A stretch of DNA of 64,000 bases from CAUPWF01 sp964367685 (GCA_964367685.1 CAYIYM010000005.1:44078-108077), one strand, 5' to 3'. Positions 25,340-32,669 are shown, numbered from the stretch's first letter. Numbers and translations are program-made. Notes: a model not told the origin generated them from the letters alone.

Positions 25340-25648
25340 ATGTACGCAATTATAGCAACAGGTGGTAAGCAGTACAAAGTAGCTGAAGGCGATATCATTA
25401 AAGTTGAAAAACTTGGTGTTGAAGCTGAAGGAACTTACACATTTGACCAAGTTTTAGCAGTAAGCGGAGAATCATTCAAAGTTGGAAATCCAACAGTTGA
25501 AGGAGCTACTGTAACAGCAACAGTAATTGGAGACGGGAAAGCTAAGAAAATCATCGTTTACAAATACAAGAGAAAATCTGGATACCATAAGAAAAACGGT
25601 CACAGACAACAATACACAGCAGTAAAAATTGAAAAAATTAACGCTTAA
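25340..25648 (+). CDS. rplU: 50S ribosomal protein L21
   Basis: 102 residues, normal. It begins MYAIIATGGKQYKVAEGD and contains the conserved YKYKRKSGYHKKNGHRQ rRNA-binding loop. AGGAGG lies ahead of the ATG. It is the first gene of the classic Firmicutes order rplU-prp-rpmA, driven by the promoter at 25227. Confidence 0.98.
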   Translation: MYAIIATGGKQYKVAEGDIIKVEKLGVEAEGTYTFDQVLAVSGESFKVGNPTVEGATVTATVIGDGKAKKIIVYKYKRKSGYHKKNGHRQQYTAVKIEKINA

Positions 25649-25665
25649 TAAAGTGAGGTAGTTAC

Positions 25666-25992
25666 GTGGTTAATGTAACAATAATAAAAACTGAGGATAA
25701 TCAACATATGGGATTTCGTGCTTGTGGTCATGCTGGAATGGCTGATAATGGTCAAGACATTGTATGCGCAGCAGTATCTATATTATTGATAAACACAGTA
25801 AATGCGATTGAAAAATTCACAGAAGACCCTTGTTCTACTGTTTCAGATGAACAAGATGGAGAGATTGAATTTTTACTCAAGAGCAGACCATCACAAGAAG
25901 CAAACTTGCTGTTACGAACAATGGTTCTTGGACTTAGAGCTATTTTCGACGATTATGAAGAATATATAAACTTATCATTCGAGGAGGTGTAA
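25666..25992 (+). CDS. prp: Ribosomal-processing cysteine protease Prp
   Basis: 108 residues (YsxB family). The catalytic pair is visible as His22 in ACGHAG and Cys34 in DIVCAAVS, exactly the positions described for the Staphylococcus enzyme. Prp removes the N-terminal extension of L27, and the substrate with its extension is encoded 4 bp downstream. The start is GTG 25666, with GTGAGG 8 bases upstream. The placement between rplU and rpmA is the standard one in Firmicutes that use this processing. Confidence 0.95.
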   Translation: MVNVTIIKTEDNQHMGFRACGHAGMADNGQDIVCAAVSILLINTVNAIEKFTEDPCSTVSDEQDGEIEFLLKSRPSQEANLLLRTMVLGLRAIFDDYEEYINLSFEEV

Positions 25993-25996
25993 GACT

Positions 25997-26281
25997 ATGA
26001 TGAAATTAAACCTTCAATTTTTCGCACATAAAAAAGGAGTTGGTTCTACAAGAAACGGTAGAGACTCTGAATCTAAAAGATTAGGTGCAAAAAGAGCTGA
26101 CGGACAATTTGTAAAAGCTGGAAACATTCTTTACAGACAACGCGGAACTAAAATTCACCCAGGTGTGAACGTAGGTCGCGGTGGTGACGATACATTATTT
26201 GCATTAGTAGATGGTATTGTACGTTTTGAAAGAAAAGGTAGAGACAAGAAACAAGTTTCTATTAGACCAGTAGCAGAATAA
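25997..26281 (+). CDS. rpmA: 50S ribosomal protein L27 with cleavable N-terminal extension
   Basis: 94 residues. The first ten residues, MMKLNLQFFA, are the Prp-recognised extension; cleavage after Ala10 would expose HKKGVGSTRNGRDS, the tail that reaches the peptidyl transferase centre. The rest (GQFVKAGNILYRQRGTKIHPG) is typical L27. GGAGG precedes the start by 8-10 bases, overlapping the prp stop region. A terminator follows. Confidence 0.98.
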   Translation: MMKLNLQFFAHKKGVGSTRNGRDSESKRLGAKRADGQFVKAGNILYRQRGTKIHPGVNVGRGGDDTLFALVDGIVRFERKGRDKKQVSIRPVAE

Positions 26282-26291
26282 GAAAACATTT

Positions 26292-26327
26292 AGGCTTCAA
26301 ATCTTATTGGTTTGAAGCCTTGTTTTT
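26292..26327 (+). terminator. Rho-independent terminator after rpmA
   Basis: 10-bp stem (AGGCTTCAAA / TTTGAAGCCT), 9-base loop, then TGTTTTT. It ends the rplU-prp-rpmA unit. Confidence 0.85.
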
Positions 26328-26348
26328 ATTTAGGAATATAGTTATAAT
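26320..26348 (+). promoter_or_regulatory. Predicted promoter of the obgE operon
   Basis: TTGTTT at 26320-26325, 17 bp, perfect TATAAT at 26343-26348. The -35 box lies inside the T-run of the preceding terminator. Confidence 0.5.
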
Positions 26349-26398
26349 GAAGATTAAATATAGATGACACAGTAATTAATTATAGAGAGGATATTATT

Positions 26399-27685
26399 AT
26401 GTTTGCAGATAGAGCGAAGATATTAATTAGATCTGGTAAGGGTGGCGATGGTGCTGTTAGTTTTCGAAGAGAAATTTATGTACCTAATGGTGGACCTGAT
26501 GGTGGTGACGGCGGACGTGGCGGTGACGTTATTTTCGAAGTTGACAAAGGCCTAAATACCTTATCTGATTATAGACACAAACGAAAATTTGTGGCAAAGG
26601 ACGGTGAGCAAGGTGGTAAGAAAAGATGCCATGGAGCAGATTCAGAAAACATCGTTCTAAAGGTTCCTGAGGGAACAATTATTAAAGAGGCTGAATCGGG
26701 CAAAGTTATTGCTGATATGTCTGCTGGTAATCAGCGTCAAGTAATTTTAAAAGGTGGCCGTGGAGGAAAAGGAAATCAACATTTTGCTACACCAACCTTA
26801 CAAGTGCCTAAATTTGCACAGCCTGGACAAGCAGCAAGAGAACTTGAAGTTACATTAGAACTTAAAGTTATTGCAGATGTAGGACTATTGGGGTTCCCGA
26901 ATGTTGGTAAATCCACATTCTTGTCTCGTGTTACAAATGCAACACCAAAGATTGCCAATTATCACTTCACAACATTGAACCCGAATCTTGGAGTTGTAGA
27001 TTTTAATGATGGAGAAGGTGGATTTGTAATTGCTGATATACCTGGCCTTATTGAAGGAGCATCCGAGGGGATAGGATTAGGACATGAGTTTCTACGCCAT
27101 GTAGAGCGTACAAAACTGCTAATCCATGTAGTGGATGCGGCATCTACAGAAGGAAGAAATCCAATTGACGATATTTATAAAATAAATGAAGAATTAGCGA
27201 AATTCAATCCTGAAATTGCAAAAAGACCACAGGTTATTGCCGCTAATAAAACAGATTTAATTTATGCCGAGGACGAGGATCCGGTAGATGCAATTCGTAA
27301 AGAATTTGAGCCACAAGGATATAAAGTTTTTTCAATTTCTGGAGCAACTGGAGCTGGATTAAAAGAAGTATTGAACTATGTACGCTCAGAACTTAAAAAG
27401 ATTGATATACCAACGATTATTTTTGAGCAAGAGTATTTCCCAGAAGAAGAGTTATTATACTCTTCGTTAGCGTATACTGTTGAGATCGAGGATGGTATGT
27501 TCGTTGTTGAAGGACCTCGAATTGAAAAAATGTTACAATATACAAATATTGACACTGAAAAAGGTTTTGTATTCTTCCAACGTTTCTTAAAAGAAACAGG
27601 AATTTTAGCAAAATTAAAAGCACTTAATATTCAAGAAGGTGATACGGTACGTATGTACGGATTACAATTTGACTATTATGAATAA
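26399..27685 (+). CDS. obgE: GTPase ObgE/CgtA
   Basis: 428 residues in three domains. The glycine-rich Obg fold (GGDGAVSFRREIYVPNGGPDGGDGGRGG) comes first. The G domain has G1 GFPNVGKST, G3 DIPGL and G4 NKTD. The C-terminal OCT domain of the Gram-positive type (FVVEGPRIEKMLQYTNID...GLQFDYYE) completes it. Obg assists late assembly of the 50S subunit and is essential in most bacteria. It heads an operon with yhbY, nadD, yqeK and rsfS, all with short gaps. A weak GAGAGGATATT ribosome binding site precedes the ATG. Confidence 0.97.
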   Translation: MFADRAKILIRSGKGGDGAVSFRREIYVPNGGPDGGDGGRGGDVIFEVDKGLNTLSDYRHKRKFVAKDGEQGGKKRCHGADSENIVLKVPEGTIIKEAESGKVIADMSAGNQRQVILKGGRGGKGNQHFATPTLQVPKFAQPGQAARELEVTLELKVIADVGLLGFPNVGKSTFLSRVTNATPKIANYHFTTLNPNLGVVDFNDGEGGFVIADIPGLIEGASEGIGLGHEFLRHVERTKLLIHVVDAASTEGRNPIDDIYKINEELAKFNPEIAKRPQVIAANKTDLIYAEDEDPVDAIRKEFEPQGYKVFSISGATGAGLKEVLNYVRSELKKIDIPTIIFEQEYFPEEELLYSSLAYTVEIEDGMFVVEGPRIEKMLQYTNIDTEKGFVFFQRFLKETGILAKLKALNIQEGDTVRMYGLQFDYYE

Positions 27686-27695
27686 GGAGTAGAAG

Positions 27696-28010
27696 ATGAC
27701 AACAAAACAAAGAGCTTATTTAAAAAGTATTGCTATGACAACAGACCCAATTTTTCAAATTGGGAAGTCAAGCATGACCCCTTCCCTTGTAGCAGCCATT
27801 GACGAAGCAATTACAGCACGAGAATTAATTAAAATAAGTGTATTACAAAATTGTATGGATGACCCAAAAGAACTAGCTCAAATCGTAGCTGAACGTACAC
27901 GTTCTCAAGTGGTACAAGTGATTGGTAAGAAAATTGTTTTATACAGAGAAGGAAAAAATGAGAAGAAGAAAATCATTTTACCTGTTGAAAAAAAGAAGAA
28001 AAATATATAA
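27696..28010 (+). CDS. yhbY: YhbY family RNA-binding (CRM domain) protein
   Basis: 104 residues. The CRM domain is recognised by KQRAYLKSIAMTTDPIFQIGKSSMTPSLVAAIDEAI and the GKKIVLYR strand near the end. YhbY associates with pre-50S particles, which fits its place after obgE. The C terminus is a lysine-rich tail. AAGGAG precedes the ATG, and nadD begins 15 bp after the stop. Confidence 0.95.
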   Translation: MTTKQRAYLKSIAMTTDPIFQIGKSSMTPSLVAAIDEAITARELIKISVLQNCMDDPKELAQIVAERTRSQVVQVIGKKIVLYREGKNEKKKIILPVEKKKKNI

Positions 28011-28025
28011 TTGTGTGAGGGTAGT

Positions 28026-28631
28026 ATGAAAATTGGTATAGTCGGTGGAACATTTGACCCGATTCACAATGGTCATTTGATGCTTGGGGAGTATGCGTAT
28101 GAGGAACTAGGATTAGATGAAATTTGGTTTATGCCAAATGGAAATCCTCCGCATAAGTGTAATAAATCCATGACAAGTACGCCAAGCGAGCGTGTTGAGA
28201 TGATAGAGCGAGCAATTCGTTCTACAAAATATTTCAAGTTATCTAAGCATGAAATAGATAAAGAAAAAACAACATTTACTTATGAAACATTAAGTGAATT
28301 AGGATGTTTATATCCAAATGATACATTCTATTTTATTCTGGGAAGTGATTCATTATTCTCAATTGAACATTGGAAGCATCCTGAGATTATATTTAAAAAA
28401 TGTAAAATTCTAGCTGCTTGTCGTGAAAATATGAATTTTGAAATCCTTAAAAATCAAATTAATTACATAAAAGAGAAATATAATGCTGATGTCAAATTAT
28501 TACAAATGCCTTTATTAGAAATATCTTCGAGTTCCATTAGACAACGAATAGCACAAGGGAAATCTATTCGTTTTATCACTCCAGTTGAAGTGATACAGTA
28601 TATAGAGGAATTCCATATATATAAGAGTTGA
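28026..28631 (+). CDS. nadD: Nicotinate-nucleotide adenylyltransferase
   Basis: 201 residues. It begins MKIGIVGGTFDPIHNGHLML, the nucleotidyltransferase GxFxPxHxGH motif, and ends with the second signature EISSSSIRQRI. It forms deamido-NAD from nicotinate mononucleotide. ATG 28026 is chosen because GTGAGG lies just upstream; an in-frame TTG at 28011 would add five unsupported residues. The order yhbY-nadD-yqeK-rsfS is standard in Firmicutes. Confidence 0.96.
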   Translation: MKIGIVGGTFDPIHNGHLMLGEYAYEELGLDEIWFMPNGNPPHKCNKSMTSTPSERVEMIERAIRSTKYFKLSKHEIDKEKTTFTYETLSELGCLYPNDTFYFILGSDSLFSIEHWKHPEIIFKKCKILAACRENMNFEILKNQINYIKEKYNADVKLLQMPLLEISSSSIRQRIAQGKSIRFITPVEVIQYIEEFHIYKS

Positions 28632-28645
28632 AAAGGGTGGAGATG

Positions 28646-29200
28646 ATGCATAATCAATTAGAAATGTTATTAAGTAAATCATTAAATGAAGAGCGTTTTC
28701 GACATTCACAGGGCGTAATGTATACTGCGGCTGCATTAGCAATGAAGTATGATTATCCTGTAGAAAAAGCAATGATTGCAGGTATTTTACATGATTGTGC
28801 GAAAATTTATTCTATAGAAGAACAGTTAGTATTATGTGAGAAATATAGTATTATTCTATCAGAAACAGAAGAAATGAATCCTGTTTTGATACATGCTAAA
28901 TTAGGGTCGCATTTGTTAAGAGAAGAGTATCACATTCATGATGAAGAAATTTCAAATGCAATCTTGTATCACACAACTGGGCGACCTAATATGTCGAAAT
29001 TAGAAAAGATAATTTACATTGCTGATTATATAGAACCTAATCGTACATTACCGAATCTAACCTATTTCCAGGCACTTTCTTTTGAGTGTATGGATCGAAC
29101 AATAAAAGAGTTAACCAAACAGTCAATTGAATATTTAAGCAAACAAAATTTAATTATAGATGGTTTGACAATAGAAACATATAATTATTATAACAATTAA
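28646..29200 (+). CDS. yqeK: HD-domain Ap4A hydrolase YqeK
   Basis: About 184 residues. The HD metal motif appears as RFRHSQGV (first His), then GILHDCAK (HD), with further conserved segments HAKLGSHLL and ADYIEPNR. YqeK symmetrically cleaves diadenosine tetraphosphate. ATG 28646 lies 5 bases after GGTGGAG; ATG 28643 is the near alternative, and the frame opens with TTG at 28628. It starts 14 bp after nadD and precedes rsfS by 12 bp. Confidence 0.94.
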   Translation: MHNQLEMLLSKSLNEERFRHSQGVMYTAAALAMKYDYPVEKAMIAGILHDCAKIYSIEEQLVLCEKYSIILSETEEMNPVLIHAKLGSHLLREEYHIHDEEISNAILYHTTGRPNMSKLEKIIYIADYIEPNRTLPNLTYFQALSFECMDRTIKELTKQSIEYLSKQNLIIDGLTIETYNYYNN

Positions 29201-29212
29201 AGGAGGAACAAA

Positions 29213-29572
29213 ATGTCTACATTAGAAAATTCGAAAAAAATGGCAAAGATTGCTTTTAATGCACTTGATGAAAAACAAGGTGAAGATATAAGAGTTATTG
29301 ATATTTCAGAAGTTACAGTATTAGCAGATTATTTTATTATTGCAAATGGAACAAATGAAAGTCAAGTAAGAGCATTGGTCGACAATGTGGAACATGCTTT
29401 AGAAAAAGAAGGATTCTTTGTAAAGCAGAGAGAAGGGTATGGAGCTAGTAATTGGACATTGTTAGATTTTGGTGATATTATCATTCATGTATTTGACAAA
29501 GAAAATAGACTGTTCTATAACTTAGAACGTATTTGGAGTGATGGAAAACAAATCGATTTTAAAGAAATATAA
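29213..29572 (+). CDS. rsfS: Ribosomal silencing factor RsfS
   Basis: 119 residues. Characteristic stretches are DIRVIDISEVTVLADYFIIANGTNESQVRAL and GYGASNWTLLDFGDIIIHVFDKENRLFYNLERIW. RsfS binds L14 on the 50S subunit and blocks joining with 30S in starved cells. AGGAGG precedes the ATG. It is the last gene of the obgE operon and is followed by a hairpin at 29603-29642. Confidence 0.96.
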   Translation: MSTLENSKKMAKIAFNALDEKQGEDIRVIDISEVTVLADYFIIANGTNESQVRALVDNVEHALEKEGFFVKQREGYGASNWTLLDFGDIIIHVFDKENRLFYNLERIWSDGKQIDFKEI

Positions 29573-29602
29573 GTATATTAATAGATAAGTAATACAACTT
29601 AC

Positions 29603-29642
29603 AAAAAAGGTTTACATAATGTGATTATGTAAACCCTTTTTT
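29603..29642 (+). terminator. Bidirectional terminator with dif-like palindrome
   Basis: A-run, 12-bp perfect stem (GGTTTACATAAT / ATTATGTAAACC), 3-base loop and T-run; it can terminate rsfS from one side and lexA from the other. The same bases (29608-29635) read as an 11+6+11 palindrome with arms AGGTTTACATA and TTATGTAAACC, shared with 32165-32192. Confidence 0.85.
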
Positions 29643-29653
29643 GTGGATTCTGA

Positions 29654-30268
29654 TTATAAAAATCTAAATACGCCAATTACCTTACCTAATATCATCAACT
29701 CAGTAGTAATAATCGGTTCCATACTATCATTTTCTGGTTGCAAACGATAGTAACCATCTTCTTTATAGTAGGTCTTAACAGTGGCTCCATCTTCGATAAG
29801 TGCCACAACTAAATCTCCATTGCGCGCAACCTGTGTTCGCTCAACTAAAACCATATCCTTTTCAAAAATTCCCACATTAATCATACTATCGCCTTTGACC
29901 TTCAACATAAATGTATCAGCGTTTGGCATGAATTCCATTGGGATAGGGAAGTAGTTGCTGATATTTTCTTGCGCTAATAAAGGTGCACCAGCTGCAACTT
30001 CGCCAACCATTGGCACTTGAACAACTTCACGTCTCGTTAAAGCAAAATTATCGTCTATAATCTCAATAGCACGTGGTTTTGTAGGATCTCTTCTAATATA
30101 ACCATTTTTTTCTAAACTCTCAAGATGAGAGTGTACCGAAGATGTTGACTTCAAAGAAACAGCCTCACATATTTCTCTTACTGCAGGCGGATAGCCCTTA
30201 GATAATATCTGTTCCTTAATATATTCAAGAATTTCTTTTTGCTTTGTGCTTATTTTTCCAGTATTCAT
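29654..30268 (-). CDS. lexA: SOS repressor LexA
   Basis: 204 residues. The N-terminal winged helix-turn-helix (KEILEYIKEQILSKGYPPAVREIC...STSSVHSHLESLEKNGYIRRD) binds SOS boxes. The self-cleavage bond is Ala93-Gly94 in VAAGAP, with catalytic Ser128 (KGDSM) and Lys165 (TVKTYY). All parts needed for RecA-stimulated autocleavage are present. The strong AGGAGG-type ribosome binding site supports ATG 30268. It is divergent from a LysM gene across a region with several LexA-box-like sites, so it should be autoregulated. Confidence 0.97.
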   Translation of the reverse strand: MNTGKISTKQKEILEYIKEQILSKGYPPAVREICEAVSLKSTSSVHSHLESLEKNGYIRRDPTKPRAIEIIDDNFALTRREVVQVPMVGEVAAGAPLLAQENISNYFPIPMEFMPNADTFMLKVKGDSMINVGIFEKDMVLVERTQVARNGDLVVALIEDGATVKTYYKEDGYYRLQPENDSMEPIITTELMILGKVIGVFRFL

Positions 30269-30293
30269 GTATTATTCCTCCATCTATGAATTA

Positions 30294-30322
30294 AATATAG
30301 CACACGTATATCAGAAAAGCAA
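30294..30322 (-). promoter_or_regulatory. Predicted lexA promoter
   Basis: On the - strand: TTGCTT (30322-30317), 17 bp, TATATT (30299-30294). Its -35 side overlaps a weak LexA-like palindrome (CAAAC-N4-GTTTA at 30320-30333). Confidence 0.5.
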
Positions 30323-30332
30323 ACAAATGTTT

Positions 30333-30346
30333 AGAAAATATGTTCG
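30333..30346. promoter_or_regulatory. LexA-box-like site (weaker)
   Basis: AGAAA-ATAT-GTTCG matches 8 of 10 defined positions of the Gram-positive SOS box CGAAC-N4-GTTCG. It lies between the two divergent promoters. Confidence 0.5.
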
Positions 30347-30353
30347 ATTATTA

Positions 30354-30382
30354 TTGACAAACGTTTGTTCGTATAGTATTCT
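30354..30382 (+). promoter_or_regulatory. Predicted promoter of the LysM (YneA-like) gene
   Basis: TTGACA at 30354-30359, 17 bp, TATTCT at 30377-30382. One LexA box overlaps its -35 and another covers the start point, the arrangement expected for SOS repression. Confidence 0.7.
30358..30371. promoter_or_regulatory. LexA box overlapping the -35
   Basis: CAAAC-GTTT-GTTCG, 9 of 10 matches to CGAAC-N4-GTTCG. Confidence 0.75.
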
Positions 30383-30388
30383 ATGTAT

Positions 30389-30402
30389 AGAACAACTGTT
30401 CG
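30389..30402. promoter_or_regulatory. LexA box at the transcription start
   Basis: AGAAC-AACT-GTTCG, 9 of 10 matches with a perfect GAAC-N4-GTTC core. Confidence 0.8.
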
Positions 30403-30452
30403 ACTAAAAAAGAAAATAGAAATGCAATATATAATATTAAGTGGAGGGTACT

Positions 30453-30797
30453 ATGAGAGTGAATAATAGAGATATGGCCAGAACAGCTAGAAGAACTAAG
30501 AGGAATACAAGAATTAAAGCACAATTACTATTTGTTGCAATAACATTATTTATGATTAGTATTACATCAATTGGATTTTTATCACAAGCCACTGATACAA
30601 CAAGCGCTAAAATTGAGACATCTTACAAGAGTATTCGAATCGAATCAGGTGACTGCCTTTGGACTATTGCAGAGCAATATAAGCTAACAGAATCTACAAG
30701 TACACAAGAGTTTGTAGACGAATTAATGTTTTTGAATAATATGAGTACACATACAATACAAACAGGTGATCATATTGTTGTTCCTTACATATTATAA
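30453..30797 (+). CDS. LysM-domain membrane protein, likely SOS division inhibitor (YneA-like)
   Basis: 114 residues: a short basic cytoplasmic segment (RTARRTKRNTRIKAQ), one membrane helix (residues ~26-46) and an extracellular LysM domain (SIRIESGDCLWTIAEQYKL...INTGDHIVVP-like end). In Bacillus, yneA lies divergent to lexA, has the same topology and stops septation during DNA damage; position, layout and LexA boxes all agree here. Overall identity to YneA is probably low, so the role is inferred. ATG 30453 follows GGAGGG; a GTG at 30441 overlaps that site. A terminator follows. Confidence 0.88.
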   Translation: MRVNNRDMARTARRTKRNTRIKAQLLFVAITLFMISITSIGFLSQATDTTSAKIETSYKSIRIESGDCLWTIAEQYKLTESTSTQEFVDELMFLNNMSTHTIQTGDHIVVPYIL

Positions 30798-30807
30798 TAG
30801 TACATTT

Positions 30808-30866
30808 GAGCTAGTTATTCTTTTTATTAGTAGTAATCTGATTGCAAAAGAATAGCTAGCTCTTTT
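30808..30866 (+). terminator. Rho-independent terminator
   Basis: 17-bp stem with one G-U pair (GAGCTAGTTATTC / GAATAGCTAGCTC core extended by T/A), then TTTT. It closes the YneA-like gene. Confidence 0.8.
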
Positions 30867-30876
30867 ATAACTATAT

Positions 30877-31010
30877 ATCTATACGACAAATAANNNNNNN
30901 NNNNNNNNNNNNNNNNNNNNNNNNNNNNNNNNNNNNNNNNNNNNNNNNNNNNNNNNNNNNNNNNNNNNNNNNNNNNNNNNNNNNNNNNNNNNNATCTATA
31001 CGACAAATAA
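30877..31010 (+). repeat. 17-bp direct repeat on both sides of the assembly gap
   Basis: ATCTATACGACAAATAA occurs at 30877-30893, directly before the N-run, and again at 30994-31010, directly after it. This is the usual sign of an unresolved tandem array; the number of copies is unknown. The region lies 80 bp upstream of a tyrosine recombinase gene. Confidence 0.85.
30894..30993. other. Assembly gap, 100 N
   Basis: Exactly 100 unknown bases, a scaffold placeholder whose true length is not known. Together with the flanks it makes up the 292-bp intergenic stretch 30798-31089, which otherwise holds a terminator, the repeat and AT-rich DNA. Confidence 0.99.
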
Positions 31011-31089
31011 CGATTTTTCAAATAGATATAGACATAAATATTATGATATGATAACATATATCTATATTTAAACTATAAAGGGGAATTAT

Positions 31090-32151
31090 ATGAGTATCAC
31101 AAAAAATAATTATCAAAAGCAATTATCCATAAGTAATACATTAAAGTTACGTGAAATTCTAGATACGCTACCTGCTTTTACGCGTGATTATTTTCGAGCA
31201 ATTGAACCACGTTCATCATCTAAGACTAGAATTTCATATGCTTATGATTTACGCGTTTTTTTTCAGTTCTTATTAGATAATAATCCATTGTATAAGGGGT
31301 TCGAACTTACTGATTTGAAATTAGATCATTTATCATCTTTAACTACACAAGATATTGAAGAATATCAAGAATATTTGAAGGTTTACGAATCTAATGGAAA
31401 GCAAATAACCAATACTGAAAAAGGACTTGCTCGTAAGCTTTCTGCGCTTAGAAGTTTTTACAAGTATTATTATAAGCATCAAATGATTACATATGACCCA
31501 ACAATATTGATTGATATGCCCAAAATACATGAAAAAACCATTACACGACTTGAAATTGATGAAGTTGCTCAGTTATTAGATTATGTCGAGAATTGTGGTG
31601 ATATTTTAACCGGGCAAGCTCTTGTCTATTACGAGAAAACCAAACTTAGAGATTTAGCTATTCTAACTTTATTATTGGGGACTGGAATTCGTGTGTCTGA
31701 ATGTGTTGGCTTAGATATACAGGATGTTGATTTTAAAAATAACGGAATAAAAGTCACAAGAAAAGGTGGCAATGAAATGGTTGTTTATTTTGGAAGTGAG
31801 GTTGCTCATGCTTTAAAGGATTACTTATATAATTCTAGACGATACATTTCTACTGATGAAAAGCATGAAAATGCCTTATTCTTATCTACTCAGAAAAAAC
31901 GTATGGGTGTGCAAGCAATTGAAAATATGGTTAAAAAATATACAAAACAAGTAACACCTAATAAGGTAATTACTCCACATAAGTTACGAAGTACTTATGG
32001 TACAAATTTATACAAGGAAACTGGTGATATATATTTAGTAGCTGATGTATTAGGTCATAAAGACGTAAATACAACTAAGAAACATTATGCTGCACTAGAT
32101 GAAAACCGTAGACGACTTGCTGCTACTGCTGTTAAATTAAGAGAAAACTAA
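31090..32151 (+). CDS. Tyrosine recombinase, XerS/XerC-D-like
   Basis: 353 residues with a SAM-like N-terminal core-binding domain (residues ~30-145) and a C-terminal catalytic domain. All six catalytic residues are in place: R201 (GTGIR), K225 (TRKGG), H297 and R300 (PHKLR), H323 (LGHKD) and nucleophile Y333 (KKHYA). It is longer than typical XerC or XerD (~300) and closer to the single recombinase XerS of streptococci. No phage genes surround it, so chromosome dimer resolution is more likely than integration. AAAGGGGAATTAT gives the ribosome binding site. Confidence 0.93.
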   Translation: MSITKNNYQKQLSISNTLKLREILDTLPAFTRDYFRAIEPRSSSKTRISYAYDLRVFFQFLLDNNPLYKGFELTDLKLDHLSSLTTQDIEEYQEYLKVYESNGKQITNTEKGLARKLSALRSFYKYYYKHQMITYDPTILIDMPKIHEKTITRLEIDEVAQLLDYVENCGDILTGQALVYYEKTKLRDLAILTLLLGTGIRVSECVGLDIQDVDFKNNGIKVTRKGGNEMVVYFGSEVAHALKDYLYNSRRYISTDEKHENALFLSTQKKRMGVQAIENMVKKYTKQVTPNKVITPHKLRSTYGTNLYKETGDIYLVADVLGHKDVNTTKKHYAALDENRRRLAATAVKLREN

Positions 32152-32154
32152 AAT

Positions 32155-32203
32155 ACAAACAAATAGGTTTACATATATGTATTATGTAAACCTATTTGTT
32201 TGT
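32155..32203. terminator. 21-bp inverted repeat, bidirectional terminator and dif-like site
   Basis: Perfect 21-bp arms (32155-32175 and 32183-32203) with a 7-base loop between convergent genes, with A-rich and T-rich flanks for termination in both directions. Its core 32165-32192 reads AGGTTTACATA + 6 bases + TTATGTAAACC; the right arm differs by one base from the XerD arm of B. subtilis dif (TTATGTAAACT). Confidence 0.8.
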
Positions 32204-32222
32204 ATTGCATACTATATATAGT

Positions 32223-32669
32223 TTATAATGCTTGCGAGTCTAACACTATGGTGAAAGGACCGTCATTTTCAAGTGATATTTTCATGTCTGCACCAAATAT
32301 ACCAGTTTCTACAACAGCAACTCTTTTTTTACACTCGTTTATTATATACTCAAACAATTCTTTTGCCATTTCTGGTGCCCCTGCTTCTACAAAACTCGGA
32401 CGATTTCCTTTTTTACAATTTGCATATAGTGTGAATTGTGAAACTAATAATAGCTCACCATTTACATCTCCTAACGATAAATTTATTTTTTCATTTTCAT
32501 CCGAGAAAATTCTGAGATTGATCATTTTATTAACTAACTTATCGGCAATCATTTTCGTGTCTTCTTCACAAATACCTATAAATGCCAGATATCCTTTTTT
32601 AACTGCACCTACTATATTCCCATCTACCTTAACCGATGCTTCATTTACTCTTTGTATTACAAATTTCAT
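32223..32669 (-). CDS. dtd: D-aminoacyl-tRNA deacylase
   Basis: 148 residues, normal. It begins MKFVIQRVNEASV and has both active-site signatures: S77-Q-F-T80 (SQFTLYA) and the cross-subunit Gly137-Pro138 motif in NDGPFT. It hydrolyses D-amino acids (and glycine on tRNA-Ala) from mischarged tRNA. GAGGGG precedes the ATG. It ends the long - strand series; the convergent recombinase gene lies beyond the shared terminator. Confidence 0.97.
   Translation of the reverse strand: MKFVIQRVNEASVKVDGNIVGAVKKGYLAFIGICEEDTKMIADKLVNKMINLRIFSDENEKINLSLGDVNGELLLVSQFTLYANCKKGNRPSFVEAGAPEMAKELFEYIINECKKRVAVVETGIFGADMKISLENDGPFTIVLDSQAL

Noticed and set aside
30827..31057. Open frame on the - strand running through the N gap
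   Set aside because: It exists only because unknown bases were translated as X and the repeat is read twice; there is no ribosome binding site or recognisable protein.
31090..32151. Tyrosine recombinase as a phage or integrative-element integrase
   Set aside because: No phage, conjugation or cargo genes, no tRNA and no att-like pair tied to a tRNA are nearby. The neighbours are core genes on both sides, so a Xer-type housekeeping role fits better.
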